64,000 nucleotides of DNA, from the NCBI GenBank assembly GCA_040755055.1, contig JBFMBS010000011.1, positions 49,964-113,963 on the forward strand, read 5' to 3'. The notes beneath the pieces were generated by a model. The model was not told where the DNA came from and did not search any database. It saw only the letters and a list, made by a program, of their open reading frames with translations. The position numbers were made by a program, and so were the translations under genes. The first letter of the stretch is position 1, and every line of letters begins with the position of its first letter. Below are positions 42,561-52,740 of the stretch, in pieces. The stretch is from DYJK01 sp040755055. Lineage in GTDB: Bacteria > Bacteroidota > Ignavibacteria > Ignavibacteriales > Melioribacteraceae.

Positions 42561-43667
42561 ATGATAAATCACTACAAAATAAAATTTGCTTTGCCTAAAA
42601 TCGGTTTTATTGTTTTAGGGTGGGTGATTGCCGGTTCGTTTTTTGTTTTTTCAGAGTATTTCGGAATAATCCACTTCTCAATACCGCTCAACATTAATTA
42701 CAATATTGAGTACAACTTTGCGGAACAATTGATAACAACCATTATAACCGCTATTGTTGGCGCGGCTATCATCGGCTCGATAGAAGTTTTCTACCTACGT
42801 GACCGTTTGAGAAAACGTTCGCTTGGCTCAATAATCTTAATAAAAAGTTTGTTTTACACGATAAGCATGTTTTTGCTAATTACCATTGGCACTTTCTTTT
42901 ATCATTCTTTCTTCACCGGAAAATTTTTTTGGGATAGCATCGTTGTTGGTAAAGTTACCAAACATCTATTCAGCCATTCGTTTTGGGTACAGATCTCCGG
43001 ATGGGGAGTGGTAATTGTTATCACCAATTTTGTTCTTCAAGTCTCAGACAAGTTTGGACAAGGAGTGCTGCTCGATTATGTGCGCGGCAAATATCATCAC
43101 CCGAAAGAAGAAGAAAGAGTTTTCATGTTCCTCGATCTTAAATCATCTACTACTATCGCCGAGTCCCTGGGACACGAAAAGTATTTTGAGTTCATCAATG
43201 ATTATTTCAACGATATAACCGACCCTATCATTTTCTCACGAGGAGAAATCTACCAATACATCGGTGATGAAGTTGTTGTTTCATGGAAGATCGGCAACGG
43301 GATACATAATAATAACTGCATCAACTGTTTCTTCGATATCGAATTTGAAATCCATCAACTTCGATCGAATTATTTATCTAAGTACGGCATCGTGCCGGAA
43401 TTCAAAGCCGGGCTTCACATAGGCAAAGCTATCGTTGGCGAGGTTGGTGTCATAAAAAAAGAAATTGTATTCAGCGGAGACGTGCTCAATACAACTTCGC
43501 GCATACAATCAAAGTGTAACGATTACAATGTTAAAATTCTGACCTCCGAGGACATCATTGCAAAATTACATTTGTCGCCAACATATAAAGCATTGGAAAT
43601 TGGCGAAGTAACCTTACGCGGCAAACAAACCCCGACACATCTGTATAGCATTGAAAAATCCGGGTAA
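42561..43667 (+). CDS. Membrane class III adenylate/guanylate cyclase
   Basis: This 368-residue protein has four transmembrane segments in residues 1-160 and a cytoplasmic class III cyclase domain at about 185-365. Metal-binding Asp192 ('MFLDLKSSTTIAESLG') and Asp236 ('YIGDEVVVSW') are present, as are 'FKAGLHIGKAIVGEVG' and 'FSGDVLNTTSRIQ'. It probably makes cAMP as a homodimer in response to a membrane signal. Substrate choice (ATP or GTP) is not certain from the motifs seen. It is a separate transcription unit from its convergent neighbour. Confidence 0.92.
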   Translation: MINHYKIKFALPKIGFIVLGWVIAGSFFVFSEYFGIIHFSIPLNINYNIEYNFAEQLITTIITAIVGAAIIGSIEVFYLRDRLRKRSLGSIILIKSLFYTISMFLLITIGTFFYHSFFTGKFFWDSIVVGKVTKHLFSHSFWVQISGWGVVIVITNFVLQVSDKFGQGVLLDYVRGKYHHPKEEERVFMFLDLKSSTTIAESLGHEKYFEFINDYFNDITDPIIFSRGEIYQYIGDEVVVSWKIGNGIHNNNCINCFFDIEFEIHQLRSNYLSKYGIVPEFKAGLHIGKAIVGEVGVIKKEIVFSGDVLNTTSRIQSKCNDYNVKILTSEDIIAKLHLSPTYKALEIGEVTLRGKQTPTHLYSIEKSG

Positions 43668-43696
43668 TTGAATTAACTGTGTGCGAGTATCCTTTA

Positions 43697-44965
43697 CTAG
43701 CGCAAACTTAATTTTAAAATTTTAACGGGGTTCAGTTTTTCTGTCGGGAAGATTTTTCCGCCGGCATCAAAACTTCCGAGCTGACTGTTTGCTATAAAAT
43801 AGAAATTGTCTTTCGCAATTGCCCCCGTGGTCGGGATATTAAAAATAGGATTATATGATTCAAGAATTTTGTAATCGATCACTTCCTCAAAAGTGTCATT
43901 CAAAAAAAATTGTGCGATTCGGTTGTAGAAAACATTCTGCACGGCTATTAAAGAATTCTTATAGAGATAAAGTCCGTCGGCGGAAAGCATAATATTCTTT
44001 GGATGCTTAAGCGTTTGAATTTTTCTGGTTTTTGTATCGATAATTAAAATATTATTCGTAGCTACGAACAATTTACTTCCATCGGGAGTAATATCAATTC
44101 CATTAGGATATATTTCACCGGCGAGATCAACAAATTTTTCTATTTCATCTTTATCATATTTTACGAGATAAACAGCCGGTACATGGCTATCCGTTGCATA
44201 AACATCTCCATTCGGTGCTACGGTAATATCATTCAAAAAATGTTTTTCGTTTTGCGGCAGCATATATTTTTTTACCAATCTGCCGGATGTTAAATCATAT
44301 TTAAATAACCCGGAAGTTCCCACTACCTCTTCGGGAAGATTTTCTCGCGGTGCACTGCTACTGCTTACAACCCAAAGGATTCTACGTTTTGCGTCAGTTC
44401 GCATCCCGAGCGTTGGAACAAGTCCGTCTTCGCGTTCTTTTTTAAACTCACTTACATTCCCATCAAAATCAATTTTAAGAATCTTGTATTTATAAAGACT
44501 GCTCAGGTAAAAAACCTTTTTCACCGGGTCATACGCAATTCCTTCCGGTATTAAATCTTTTTCGTTGATCGTGAATGCTGTTGTACTGTTCACTACCGGT
44601 ATTTTTGCTTCTTTAATCTTCTCCAAAAGCTGTTTGAATTCTTCTGTTTCCCTTATGCTGCTAAAGTCGGCATCTGTTTCGGCATTGAAAGCCAATTCCA
44701 ATTTATCTTTAACCATTGCGGCTAAAATTTCTACAGCGCCGGTTGAATTATTATTTAGTGCATAAGCGCATGCAAGATTATAGCGAAGTGAAATATTGTC
44801 TTTATCATATGAAATAGCTTTCTGTGTGTGGCTTAAAAATTCCGGATAATCTTTTTGTCGGTATGCCGCTGCACTTTTGTTGTAATAATATCCGGAACTG
44901 TCGTTGTTGGTTTGTGCTGTAAGATAAATGCTAAAAATGAAAAAGAAAAAAGGTAAGTGTTTCAT
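43697..44965 (-). CDS. Secreted TPR plus SMP-30/NHL-type propeller protein
   Basis: This 422-residue protein has a signal peptide ('FFFFIFSIYLTAQ'), TPR-like helices at about 25-100 ('YNKSAAAYRQKDYPEFLSHTQKAI', 'LRYNLACAYALNNNSTGAVEIL') and a six-bladed propeller at about 125-415 like SMP-30/gluconolactonase or NHL proteins ('LIPEGIAYDPVKKVFYLSSLYKYKILKIDFDG', 'NDITVAPNGDVYATDS', 'YPNGIDITPDGSKLFVA'). Some such propellers are lactonases, but the catalytic metal residues are not clear to me, so a binding role is as likely. It has no T9SS domain and is probably periplasmic. Confidence 0.85.
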   Translation of the reverse strand: MKHLPFFFFIFSIYLTAQTNNDSSGYYYNKSAAAYRQKDYPEFLSHTQKAISYDKDNISLRYNLACAYALNNNSTGAVEILAAMVKDKLELAFNAETDADFSSIRETEEFKQLLEKIKEAKIPVVNSTTAFTINEKDLIPEGIAYDPVKKVFYLSSLYKYKILKIDFDGNVSEFKKEREDGLVPTLGMRTDAKRRILWVVSSSSAPRENLPEEVVGTSGLFKYDLTSGRLVKKYMLPQNEKHFLNDITVAPNGDVYATDSHVPAVYLVKYDKDEIEKFVDLAGEIYPNGIDITPDGSKLFVATNNILIIDTKTRKIQTLKHPKNIMLSADGLYLYKNSLIAVQNVFYNRIAQFFLNDTFEEVIDYKILESYNPIFNIPTTGAIAKDNFYFIANSQLGSFDAGGKIFPTEKLNPVKILKLSLR

Positions 44966-45041
44966 TGAATCCCCAATTGAAAAAATGAAAATTGCTTTAT
45001 TAAATTATTAAAAAAATAAATTTAAATTCTCTTTGTATTCG

Positions 45042-45644
45042 TTACAGAATTAATTGAATTGATAGAGTGGGTGCGTCTTCAAATTCGAGCATTGCGTTGA
45101 TCATTTTGAAAGATTCATATTTTACTAGATCTTCTATTCTAACCGGTTTCTCCTTGATAATTCTTTCTACTATCAACTTTTCCCTTTGCGTTCCGTTTAA
45201 CAAGGGATTGCTCGGCGTAATCCAATCTATGCCGTCAAAAAGCACAATATTTGTGTAGGATGTATCCGTAACAAATCCGTTTTTAACGATTAAAATTTCT
45301 TCGCTCGCCCGACAGTTAACCTTCTTTTTAAGAGAATCAAAAATTTCTCTCTTCTCGTATTTATATGAATAGTCAATTTCGTTACTTTTTACCACCTTAA
45401 CACAGTCAATTTTCCTTTGAACATATTCTATCCACTCAATTTTTCTTACCACTTTATCGTAGATAACTCTGCATTTGTAAAGCCCGATTTTATTTTCTTC
45501 GGGAATTTGCAAAATTTCCTCAAGATCTACTTTACTTGCTGCGCCAAATAACTCTTTTCTAGCCCTATTCATTCTTTCATTATGAAAAAAAAGGTTGCAC
45601 AATTTTCCGTTGTATAGTTTTATTGTTTCAAATAATAGGGACAT
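45042..45644 (-). CDS. pabC: Aminotransferase class IV, likely 4-amino-4-deoxychorismate lyase
   Basis: This 200-residue fold-type IV PLP protein is compact and slightly short. The likely Schiff-base Lys is in 'DYSYKYEKREIFDSLKK'; 'SEEILIVKNGFVTDTSYTNIVLFDG' and 'TPSNPLLNGTQREKLI' are family blocks. It overlaps pabB by 17 bp and is downstream of it on the same strand, so it probably turns aminodeoxychorismate into 4-aminobenzoate and pyruvate for folate. D-amino-acid or branched-chain aminotransferase activity would be the alternative on sequence alone; the neighbours favour the folate role. Confidence 0.85.
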   Translation of the reverse strand: MSLLFETIKLYNGKLCNLFFHNERMNRARKELFGAASKVDLEEILQIPEENKIGLYKCRVIYDKVVRKIEWIEYVQRKIDCVKVVKSNEIDYSYKYEKREIFDSLKKKVNCRASEEILIVKNGFVTDTSYTNIVLFDGIDWITPSNPLLNGTQREKLIVERIIKEKPVRIEDLVKYESFKMINAMLEFEDAPTLSIQLIL

Positions 45645-46599
45645 ACACTTTATCGATTAGTTCTTGATATTCTAATTGGGGATCGCTCTGAAAAGTAATT
45701 CCGCCTCCGCTCTTATAATAAAGGGTTCCGTCAATGTTTTCAATGAAACGGATCATGACAGCACTTTCTAAATTTTCTCCGTCAAAATAACCACAAACGC
45801 CGGTGTAATATCCTCTCTCATAACCTTCGGTTTCTTTGATTATCTGGATAGTTTTCTTTTTTGGCGCGCCGGTCACCGATCCGGCCGGAAGTAGCGCAAA
45901 AATTAGCTCTCCCAACTCGTTTAAATAATTGTGCGGAAGCTCTCCGCTTATAACTGAACTTACTTGCAGCAACTTTTTCTCGTTCGTGCTTATTTCGTCT
46001 ATGTACCGGAATTTTTCAACCGATACATTCCTTGCTACCATACTCAAATCATTGCGAATCAAATCAACGATTGTCGTGTGTTCGGAAAATTCTTTTTGAT
46101 CGTTCAAAATTTTTTCTTCCGCATTTTCTATCGCAGCATCTATGGTTCCTTTCATCGGGTAAGAATAAATTTTCCCTTTTTTAATCCGCACAAAAGTTTC
46201 TGGAGAAAACACCACAAACTTACCGGGTATCAACAGTTTATATTTGGCTCTGCTTAAATTATAAATTTCTTCTAATGTTAAATTTGTTTCTATCCGGGTT
46301 GCCAAAGTTAAATTAAGAAGATATGTGTTCCCGTTGTTTATATTGGTAATTATCTTATTAAACGATAAAAGATACTTTTCGTAGCTAACCGGATGTTTTT
46401 TAAATAGAATTTTTTTTGCTGCCTCATCGCGGAAAGGTATCTCGGTTTTACCGGTAAAGTTATATTTAATCCCCTCGCTTTCAGTCTCCTCGTGAGTTAG
46501 CACCATTGAGTCTTTCATATCAAAATCGATAACAAACAAAAATGGAATCTTCTTGAGTGCAAGCCGGTTTATTTTATAAATTGCATCGCTTTTATTCAT
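45628..46599 (-). CDS. pabB: Aminodeoxychorismate synthase component I
   Basis: This 323-residue chorismate-binding enzyme has 'INNGNTYLLNLTLAT', the key 'YPMKGTIDA' (the Lys is characteristic of PabB, where anthranilate synthase has Ala), 'EHTTIVDLIRNDLSMVA', 'LLPAGSVTGAPKKKTIQII' and 'YYTGVCGYFDG'. It aminates chorismate with ammonia supplied by PabA. At 323 residues it lacks the N-terminal 100 or so residues of E. coli PabB. It is followed by pabC and is divergent from pabA, with about 60 bp between the starts. Confidence 0.92.
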   Translation of the reverse strand: MNKSDAIYKINRLALKKIPFLFVIDFDMKDSMVLTHEETESEGIKYNFTGKTEIPFRDEAAKKILFKKHPVSYEKYLLSFNKIITNINNGNTYLLNLTLATRIETNLTLEEIYNLSRAKYKLLIPGKFVVFSPETFVRIKKGKIYSYPMKGTIDAAIENAEEKILNDQKEFSEHTTIVDLIRNDLSMVARNVSVEKFRYIDEISTNEKKLLQVSSVISGELPHNYLNELGELIFALLPAGSVTGAPKKKTIQIIKETEGYERGYYTGVCGYFDGENLESAVMIRFIENIDGTLYYKSGGGITFQSDPQLEYQELIDKVYVPII

Positions 46600-46659
46600 G
46601 AAATCTTTCCTTTACCGGTTATAATTTAAGCAATACTCCTTGTTCAACGGAAATGATCT

Positions 46660-47235
46660 ATGCTAAAATTATTGGTTGTAGATAATTATGATTCATTTAC
46701 ATTCAACCTTGTTCAGATAATTGAGCAATCAGGTCTTTGTAAATACCATGTGAAGAAAAGCGATCAATTAGGCATTAACACTGTTAAAGAGTATGATAAA
46801 ATTATTTTCAGCCCGGGTCCCGGCATTCCTTACGATAATCCAATAATGGGCGAAATAGTAAAAAAATTTTCTCTCTCAAAAAGCATTCTGGGAATCTGCC
46901 TAGGATTTCAAGCCATCGCAGAAGTGTTCGGCGGCAAACTGGTTAACATGAACAAACCGGCACACGGAATAAAAAAAGAAATAACAATTACCGATCAAAC
47001 CGATTATTTATTTGACGGGTTGCCAAAAAATTTTTCCGTCGGTTTGTATCATTCCTGGGAAGTCTCGGCTGAAAATTTTCCTGATGAATTGAAAATTACA
47101 TCCATCTCCGGGGATAAAAAAATAATGTCGCTCTCACACAAAACCTTTGATGTGCGCGGCGTACAGTTTCATCCCGAATCAATAATGACACCTCTTGGCA
47201 AAAATATCCTTTGCAATTGGCTCTCAAAAAAATAA
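46660..47235 (+). CDS. pabA: Aminodeoxychorismate/anthranilate synthase glutamine amidotransferase
   Basis: This 191-residue class I glutamine amidotransferase has catalytic Cys80 in 'ILGICLGFQAIAEVFGG' and the His-Glu pair at about 171 and 173 in 'VQFHPESIMT', and begins 'LLVVDNYDSFTFNLVQI'. It releases ammonia from glutamine for the chorismate-using partner. TrpG and PabA cannot be split by sequence, but it sits divergent from pabB-pabC, so I call it PabA. It may serve both pathways if no other copy exists. Confidence 0.92.
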   Translation: MLKLLVVDNYDSFTFNLVQIIEQSGLCKYHVKKSDQLGINTVKEYDKIIFSPGPGIPYDNPIMGEIVKKFSLSKSILGICLGFQAIAEVFGGKLVNMNKPAHGIKKEITITDQTDYLFDGLPKNFSVGLYHSWEVSAENFPDELKITSISGDKKIMSLSHKTFDVRGVQFHPESIMTPLGKNILCNWLSKK

Positions 47236-47349
47236 CCGTTCTTTTTTCGTTTCTTTGTGCAAAGGAAATATTTTCATTTATGTCTGTCAATTTCATTGAC
47301 TAATATTTCGTATTTTTAAGTATCAACACAAAACAATCATATTAACACC

Positions 47350-49101
47350 ATGAAAAAGTTAATTCTAATTTCTGTCTCTATCCTTCTAATCGCCGATTTA
47401 TCTGCTCAAAATCTAGATCAAAAAACTTTCTGCAACCCGATGGATATTAATTACCGCTACAATTGGGAACAGATCAATGATAAAATTTCTTACCGGAGCG
47501 GTGCCGATCCGGTAATAGTTAATCACAATGGAATCTATTATTTGTTTGTTACAATATCTGGTGGATATTGGGAATCAAAAGATTTGCTTAACTGGCGTTA
47601 CATCGAACCAAGCAAATGGCCGCTTGAAGACAATTGTGCCCCGGCGGCTCTTTCCGTACGCGACACTATGTATATTTTTCAATCGACCTTCGGACAGCGG
47701 CCAATATTTTTCACGACCGCACCGGAGTCCGGTAAATTAAAATTTTTCAACCGTTGGATGCCTTTATTGCCCGATACTATTGGTCCGTGGGACCCGGCAA
47801 TTTTCCACGACGAGGATACCGATAGATGGTTCATGTACTGGGGTTCGTCAAATGTTTTTCCTATTTACGGCAGCGAGCTTGACCACAACAATAATTTAAT
47901 TTATACCGGCGAGATAAAAGAGTTTATTTATCTCAACCCGGATAAACACGGATGGGAACGTTTCGGACTAAACCATACATCATCAATTAAACCTTTTATC
48001 GAAGGTGCGTGGATGACCAAGCATAACGGTAAATATTATTTACAGTATGCTGCGCCGGGAACAGAATACAACGTTTATGCAAACGGTACTTATGTGGGAG
48101 ATGATCCGCTAGGTCCTTTTGCTTACGCGCCATATAATCCAATCTCATATAAACCCGGCGGATTTATGTGCGGAACCGGTCACGGCAACACGTTCCGGGA
48201 TAACTATGGAAACTATTGGAATACCGGAACTCCATGGATAGCAATCAATTGGAATTTTGAAAGACGCATCGCAATGTTTCCAACTTTTTTTGATGATGAC
48301 GGGCAGATGCATGCCAACACACGGTTTGGAGATTTTCCACATTATTTACCAACAAAAAAACTAAGCAATAAAGATGAGCTATTTGCCGGATGGATGCTTC
48401 TCTCTTATAAAAAACCGGCAAGCGCTTCTTCGGTATTAGATACTTTTAGCGTTGCAAATATAACTGATGAAAATCCAAGAACTTTTTGGGTTGCAAACAC
48501 CAATAAAGCCGGCGAATCAATAGTCATTGATCTTCAAAAAGTTTTTAATGTTAAAGCGCTGCAAATTCATTTCGTTGATTACAAATCCGACATTTATGAT
48601 AACGATTCCACCCGTGTTTACACACAATATAAATTTTATACTTCGCTTAACGGAAATGACTGGGAGATGGTCGTTGATCTTTCCCGGGCAAAACAAGACC
48701 GTCCAAACGGTTATTTCGAATTATCAAAACCGGTTAACGCTCGTTACATTAAATATGAAAACATTTATATGCCTACACCGAATCTTGCTGTTAGCGATAT
48801 CCGCGTTTTCGGAAACGGAAATGAATCGGTGCCGGAAATACCAAAAAATTTAAAAGTTGTACGCGACAAAGATGAGCGAAATGCTTTTATCAAATGGGAC
48901 GGGGTTAATGATGCAGTTGGCTATAATATTTTATGGGGAATCAAAAAAGATAAGCTATATCAAACTTACCAGATATGGGCGGATCAAAAAGAAGAATTAG
49001 AATTACGCGCTTTAACTGTTGGACAAGATTACTATTTTGCCATTGAGGCATTCAACGAAAGCGGTGTTTCAAATGTGAGTGATGTTATTCATATAAAATA
49101 A
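47350..49101 (+). CDS. Secreted GH43-type glycoside hydrolase with F5/8C and FN3 domains
   Basis: This 583-residue protein has a signal peptide ('ILISVSILLIADLSAQ'), a five-bladed GH43-like domain at about 45-340 ('RSGADPVIVNHNGIYYLFVTISGGYWESKDLLNWRYI', 'WDPAIFHDEDTDRWFMYWGSS', 'EGAWMTKHNGKYYLQYAAPG'), a discoidin/F5-8C domain at about 385-490 and a fibronectin III domain at about 500-583. GH43 enzymes act on arabinose- or xylose-containing glycans; the catalytic Asp/Glu set is plausible but unproven. It has no T9SS domain. The next gene follows after 10 bp. Confidence 0.88.
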   Translation: MKKLILISVSILLIADLSAQNLDQKTFCNPMDINYRYNWEQINDKISYRSGADPVIVNHNGIYYLFVTISGGYWESKDLLNWRYIEPSKWPLEDNCAPAALSVRDTMYIFQSTFGQRPIFFTTAPESGKLKFFNRWMPLLPDTIGPWDPAIFHDEDTDRWFMYWGSSNVFPIYGSELDHNNNLIYTGEIKEFIYLNPDKHGWERFGLNHTSSIKPFIEGAWMTKHNGKYYLQYAAPGTEYNVYANGTYVGDDPLGPFAYAPYNPISYKPGGFMCGTGHGNTFRDNYGNYWNTGTPWIAINWNFERRIAMFPTFFDDDGQMHANTRFGDFPHYLPTKKLSNKDELFAGWMLLSYKKPASASSVLDTFSVANITDENPRTFWVANTNKAGESIVIDLQKVFNVKALQIHFVDYKSDIYDNDSTRVYTQYKFYTSLNGNDWEMVVDLSRAKQDRPNGYFELSKPVNARYIKYENIYMPTPNLAVSDIRVFGNGNESVPEIPKNLKVVRDKDERNAFIKWDGVNDAVGYNILWGIKKDKLYQTYQIWADQKEELELRALTVGQDYYFAIEAFNESGVSNVSDVIHIK

Positions 49102-49111
49102 AACATAATAG

Positions 49112-51202
49112 ATGAACACGCTGAAAAATTTTTTCTATCCTAATTCTCTTTGCCTTGTTGGCGCTTCAACAAAAGAAAAAAGCATTGGTTATGAAATACT
49201 AAAATGTATTAAAGATTATGGATTCACCGGGAAAATGTTTCCTGTAAATCCAAAAGCCGATGAAATACTCGGCTTTAAAACCTATCGCACTATCGAAGAA
49301 ATAGACGAACCAATCGAACTTGCCATTGTAGTAGTACAAAAACAATTCGTAGAAGAATCGGTTGATTCATTACTTACAAAAAAAGTCCGGTCGATAATTT
49401 TGATTACTGCTGGGTTTAAAGAAATCGGCAAAGAGGGCGGGGAGCTTGAAAAAAGAATCCTACTCAAAATAAAAAATTCCGGGGCGCGGCTCATCGGGCC
49501 AAATTGTATGGGTGTAATAAACACGCTCGATCGAAAAAAATTGAACGCAACATTTGTAGCGGAAAAACCGGAAGTAGGCAGTACCGGTTTCTTTTCGCAA
49601 AGCGGGGCTCTCGGCGCTGCTGTATTAAATTCATTACGGGAAACGAACATCAAGTTCGCACATTTCATAAGTGCCGGCAACAAGGCGGATGTTAACGAAA
49701 ATGATCTGCTTCATTTTTGGCAAAACGATGACAATATTAAAACCTTAGCATATTATCTCGAAAGCTTTGTTGATGGGAAAAATTTTATTCTACCTTTCCT
49801 TAGCCGCGACATAACAAAACCAACAATAGTATTAAAAGCCGGCAGAACGGAAAGCGGAATGAAAGCCGCTTCATCACACACCGGTGCACTCAGCAGCAAT
49901 GATAAAATCATCGATGCATTATTAAAACAGTCCGGGGTTATTCGCGTTGAAAATTTAAATGAGCTCTTTAACACAGCCAAGGGATTCGAGAATTTCCCCC
50001 TTCCACAAGGAAACAAAATTGCTGTTGTTACCAACGCCGGCGGTCCGGCTATTTTGTGTGTTGACAAAATTGAAGGCGAGGGATTATCACTATCGCTTTT
50101 ATCAAATGCTACAAAAACAAGTCTTCGCAAAATTGTTCATCCGGAGGGAAGTGTTGAAAACCCAATCGATCTGCTTCCCGGCGCAACCGCCGATACCTAC
50201 AAATCAGTTATTGAAATTGTTTTGCAAGATGAGTCTGTTGATTCGGTAATTTCAATATTTGTTCAGCCCGTCATGGTGGAACCCTACGATGTTGTTGAAG
50301 CTGTTTCGTCGATTATTTCCGAAAAGCCGGTGCTTCAGGTTGTGATGCCGCTGCCGGAGTTTTGGAATTATTATCACACCAATTCAAAATTCAAACAACC
50401 TATTTTCAAAAATCCTGAGGATCCGCCGGAAGTAATTTCAAACATGTTGTTTTACGCTGACTCACAGAAGAAAATTGAAAAGAATAAGGCGTTTTACAAA
50501 TCTTCTTTCTCTCACACAATTAAGAACGCCATAAAAAAAGAAGGTTACCTTGATCAAACAGAAATAAATTCACTGTGCGGCTTATACGATATCCCTCTTG
50601 TGAAAAGTTTATTTCTTGAGCCATCTGAAATTCAAAATGTCAATATTGATTTTTACCCGGTTGTATTAAAAGGCATTAATAAAAATGTAATTCATAAATC
50701 CGAATTAAGCGCAGTAAAAGTTAACCTCCGCAGCAAAGAAGAATTACTACATGATTCCGGGGAGATATTAAAAAGTTTTTCTGTTTCGGGATTAGTCGTC
50801 GAGAAATTTTTAGTACAGCAGTTTATTAATCCAAAGCATGAATTATTGATCGGCGGTTTCCGCGATCCGTCGTTCGGTCCGATAATAATGTTCGGCTCCG
50901 GCGGAAAATATGTTGAAGTTTTTGACGATACCTCCATTCGATCTTGTTATTTGTGTGAAGAAGATATTTATGAAATGATTAACTCAACCAGGATTGGTAC
51001 GATATTAAAAGGGATCCGTGGAGAGCCGCCCGTTGATTTAGCCGGTCTCAAAAAAATCATAAACTCTTGTGCACGCATGATGCTTGAAAATCCCAATATT
51101 ACCGAGTTTGATTTAAACCCTCTTATAGTTAGTGGGGATAATAAATATTGTGCCGTAGATATACGGATAAAAACTTCTGCTGTAGTACAAAAAGCAAATT
51201 AG
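49112..51202 (+). CDS. ADP-forming acetate/acyl-CoA ligase, fused alpha-beta
   Basis: This 696-residue enzyme joins both subunits of ADP-forming acyl-CoA synthetase. CoA-binding and succinyl-CoA-synthetase-like domains cover residues 1-460 ('LCLVGASTKEKSIGYEILKCI', 'FFSQSGALGAAVL', catalytic His256 in 'KAASSHTGALSS'), and an ATP-grasp beta part covers about 480-690 ('YPVVLKGINKNVIHKSELSAVKVNL', 'GGFRDPSFGPIIMFGSGG', 'ITEFDLNPLIV'). It makes ATP from acetyl-CoA or another acyl-CoA, useful in fermentation. It starts 10 bp after the GH43-type gene, an odd pairing that may simply reflect packing. Confidence 0.92.
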   Translation: MNTLKNFFYPNSLCLVGASTKEKSIGYEILKCIKDYGFTGKMFPVNPKADEILGFKTYRTIEEIDEPIELAIVVVQKQFVEESVDSLLTKKVRSIILITAGFKEIGKEGGELEKRILLKIKNSGARLIGPNCMGVINTLDRKKLNATFVAEKPEVGSTGFFSQSGALGAAVLNSLRETNIKFAHFISAGNKADVNENDLLHFWQNDDNIKTLAYYLESFVDGKNFILPFLSRDITKPTIVLKAGRTESGMKAASSHTGALSSNDKIIDALLKQSGVIRVENLNELFNTAKGFENFPLPQGNKIAVVTNAGGPAILCVDKIEGEGLSLSLLSNATKTSLRKIVHPEGSVENPIDLLPGATADTYKSVIEIVLQDESVDSVISIFVQPVMVEPYDVVEAVSSIISEKPVLQVVMPLPEFWNYYHTNSKFKQPIFKNPEDPPEVISNMLFYADSQKKIEKNKAFYKSSFSHTIKNAIKKEGYLDQTEINSLCGLYDIPLVKSLFLEPSEIQNVNIDFYPVVLKGINKNVIHKSELSAVKVNLRSKEELLHDSGEILKSFSVSGLVVEKFLVQQFINPKHELLIGGFRDPSFGPIIMFGSGGKYVEVFDDTSIRSCYLCEEDIYEMINSTRIGTILKGIRGEPPVDLAGLKKIINSCARMMLENPNITEFDLNPLIVSGDNKYCAVDIRIKTSAVVQKAN

Positions 51203-51276
51203 TTCTTTGTTGAACCAACCGGTAATGCTTATTTTTACGTCCATCTTTTTATTGTTCTAAGATTGAGGATTAGTAA

Positions 51277-52740
51277 GTGAAAATTGCCTATGCTGCGAGC
51301 GAAGTTTTTCCATATGCCAAAACCGGCGGATTGGCGGACGTTGCCGGTTCGCTACCGGTTGAAATTTCAAAACTCGGGCACGAAGTAAAAGTATTCATGC
51401 CCAAGTATAATATCTTCGGCGAAACCGAGCATGGGCTTCATTATCAATGGGATATCGGCGGAATACCTATCCGCATCAACGGCAACGTTCACTCTGTTCA
51501 TGTTCACACAGCAAAACTTCCCGGTTCAAACGTAGAAATTTATTTTGTTGATTGTCCTTATTACTTCCATCGCTTTCGTGTTTATACAAATGATCACGAT
51601 GAGGACGAGCGCTTCATACTTTTTTCAAAAGGAATAATCGAAATACTTCAGCGCATTCAATGGACACCCGACATTATTCATTGCAACGATTGGCAAACGG
51701 GTTTACTTCCGCTTCTCTTAAAAGAAAATTATGCGTGGGATAGAATGTTCGATAAGACTGCTACTGTTTTTACAATACATAATATCGCATACCAGGGTAG
51801 ATTTTCCAAAGACACCTTCCACAAAGCCGAGATTGGCTATGAACATTTTCTAAACGGTGGCGTGGGAGAACATGATGGTGGAATAAACTTTTTAAAGACT
51901 GCTATTCATTTCTCCGATGCAATCAATACAGTAAGTGAAACTTATGCACGCGAACTTCTCACGCCCCAATACGGTGAGGGTATGGAAAAATTTCTTGCAC
52001 TAAGAAGCAATGACTTTTACGGAATTTTGAACGGCGTGGATTACAATATCTGGAACCCGGAAACCGATAAATTAATTCCTAATAATTATAGCATAGGTAA
52101 TCTTTCCGGAAAATTGAAAAACAAAAAATTTCTCCTCGAACATCTTAATCTTCCTTTCGATGTAACAACACCCGTTATTGGAATTGTTTCCAGGATGGTA
52201 TCTCAAAAAGGATTTGATATTATCGGTTACGTAATAAATCAATTAATGGAGTTGCCGGCGCAGTGGGTTGTTCTTGGAAGCGGAGAAAAAAAATACGAGG
52301 CTTTATTTCAACAGATCGCCGCCGGACATCCTCAGAAAGTTTCCGTTTACATCGGTTTCAACAATGAGCTTTCACATTCAATCGAAGCCGGTGCAGATAT
52401 TTTTTTAATGCCCTCGCTTTTCGAACCGTGCGGACTCAATCAAATTTATTCCCTTAAATACGGTACCGTACCCATTGTAAGAAAAACCGGCGGACTCGCT
52501 GACACAGTTTATGATTGGGATGAATCTCTTGCGCCCGGTCAAGAAACCGGAACTGGATTTTCATTCAAAGATTATAGCGGTTCAGCTTTATTACTTTCTG
52601 TTGAACGTGCAATTAACTATTTCCAACAGAAGGATGTCTGGGAAAAAATTCAGTATAACGGAATGAGTAAAGATTATTCCTGGAAGCTTTCGGCAGAAAA
52701 ATACGTTGAACTTTATAAGAATGCACTGCGGAAAAAATAA
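51277..52740 (+). CDS. glgA: Glycogen synthase (ADP-glucose type)
   Basis: This 487-residue GT5 glycogen/starch synthase starts 'MKIAYAASEVFPYAKTGGLADVAGSLP' with the ADP-glucose motif KTGG at 15-18. 'DIIHCNDWQTGLLPLLLKENY', 'VFTIHNIAYQG', 'GILNGVDYNIWNPETD', 'LMPSLFEPCGLNQIYSLKYG' and 'PIVRKTGGLADTV' are all present. It extends alpha-1,4-glucan for storage. The start is GTG at 51277 with GAGGAT upstream. No other glycogen genes are adjacent. Confidence 0.95.
   Translation: MKIAYAASEVFPYAKTGGLADVAGSLPVEISKLGHEVKVFMPKYNIFGETEHGLHYQWDIGGIPIRINGNVHSVHVHTAKLPGSNVEIYFVDCPYYFHRFRVYTNDHDEDERFILFSKGIIEILQRIQWTPDIIHCNDWQTGLLPLLLKENYAWDRMFDKTATVFTIHNIAYQGRFSKDTFHKAEIGYEHFLNGGVGEHDGGINFLKTAIHFSDAINTVSETYARELLTPQYGEGMEKFLALRSNDFYGILNGVDYNIWNPETDKLIPNNYSIGNLSGKLKNKKFLLEHLNLPFDVTTPVIGIVSRMVSQKGFDIIGYVINQLMELPAQWVVLGSGEKKYEALFQQIAAGHPQKVSVYIGFNNELSHSIEAGADIFLMPSLFEPCGLNQIYSLKYGTVPIVRKTGGLADTVYDWDESLAPGQETGTGFSFKDYSGSALLLSVERAINYFQQKDVWEKIQYNGMSKDYSWKLSAEKYVELYKNALRKK

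Noticed and set aside
47286..47300. GTCAAT-TTC-ATTGAC palindrome upstream of the GH43-type gene as an operator
   Set aside because: Arms of 6 bp in AT-rich DNA are expected by chance and no regulator is adjacent.
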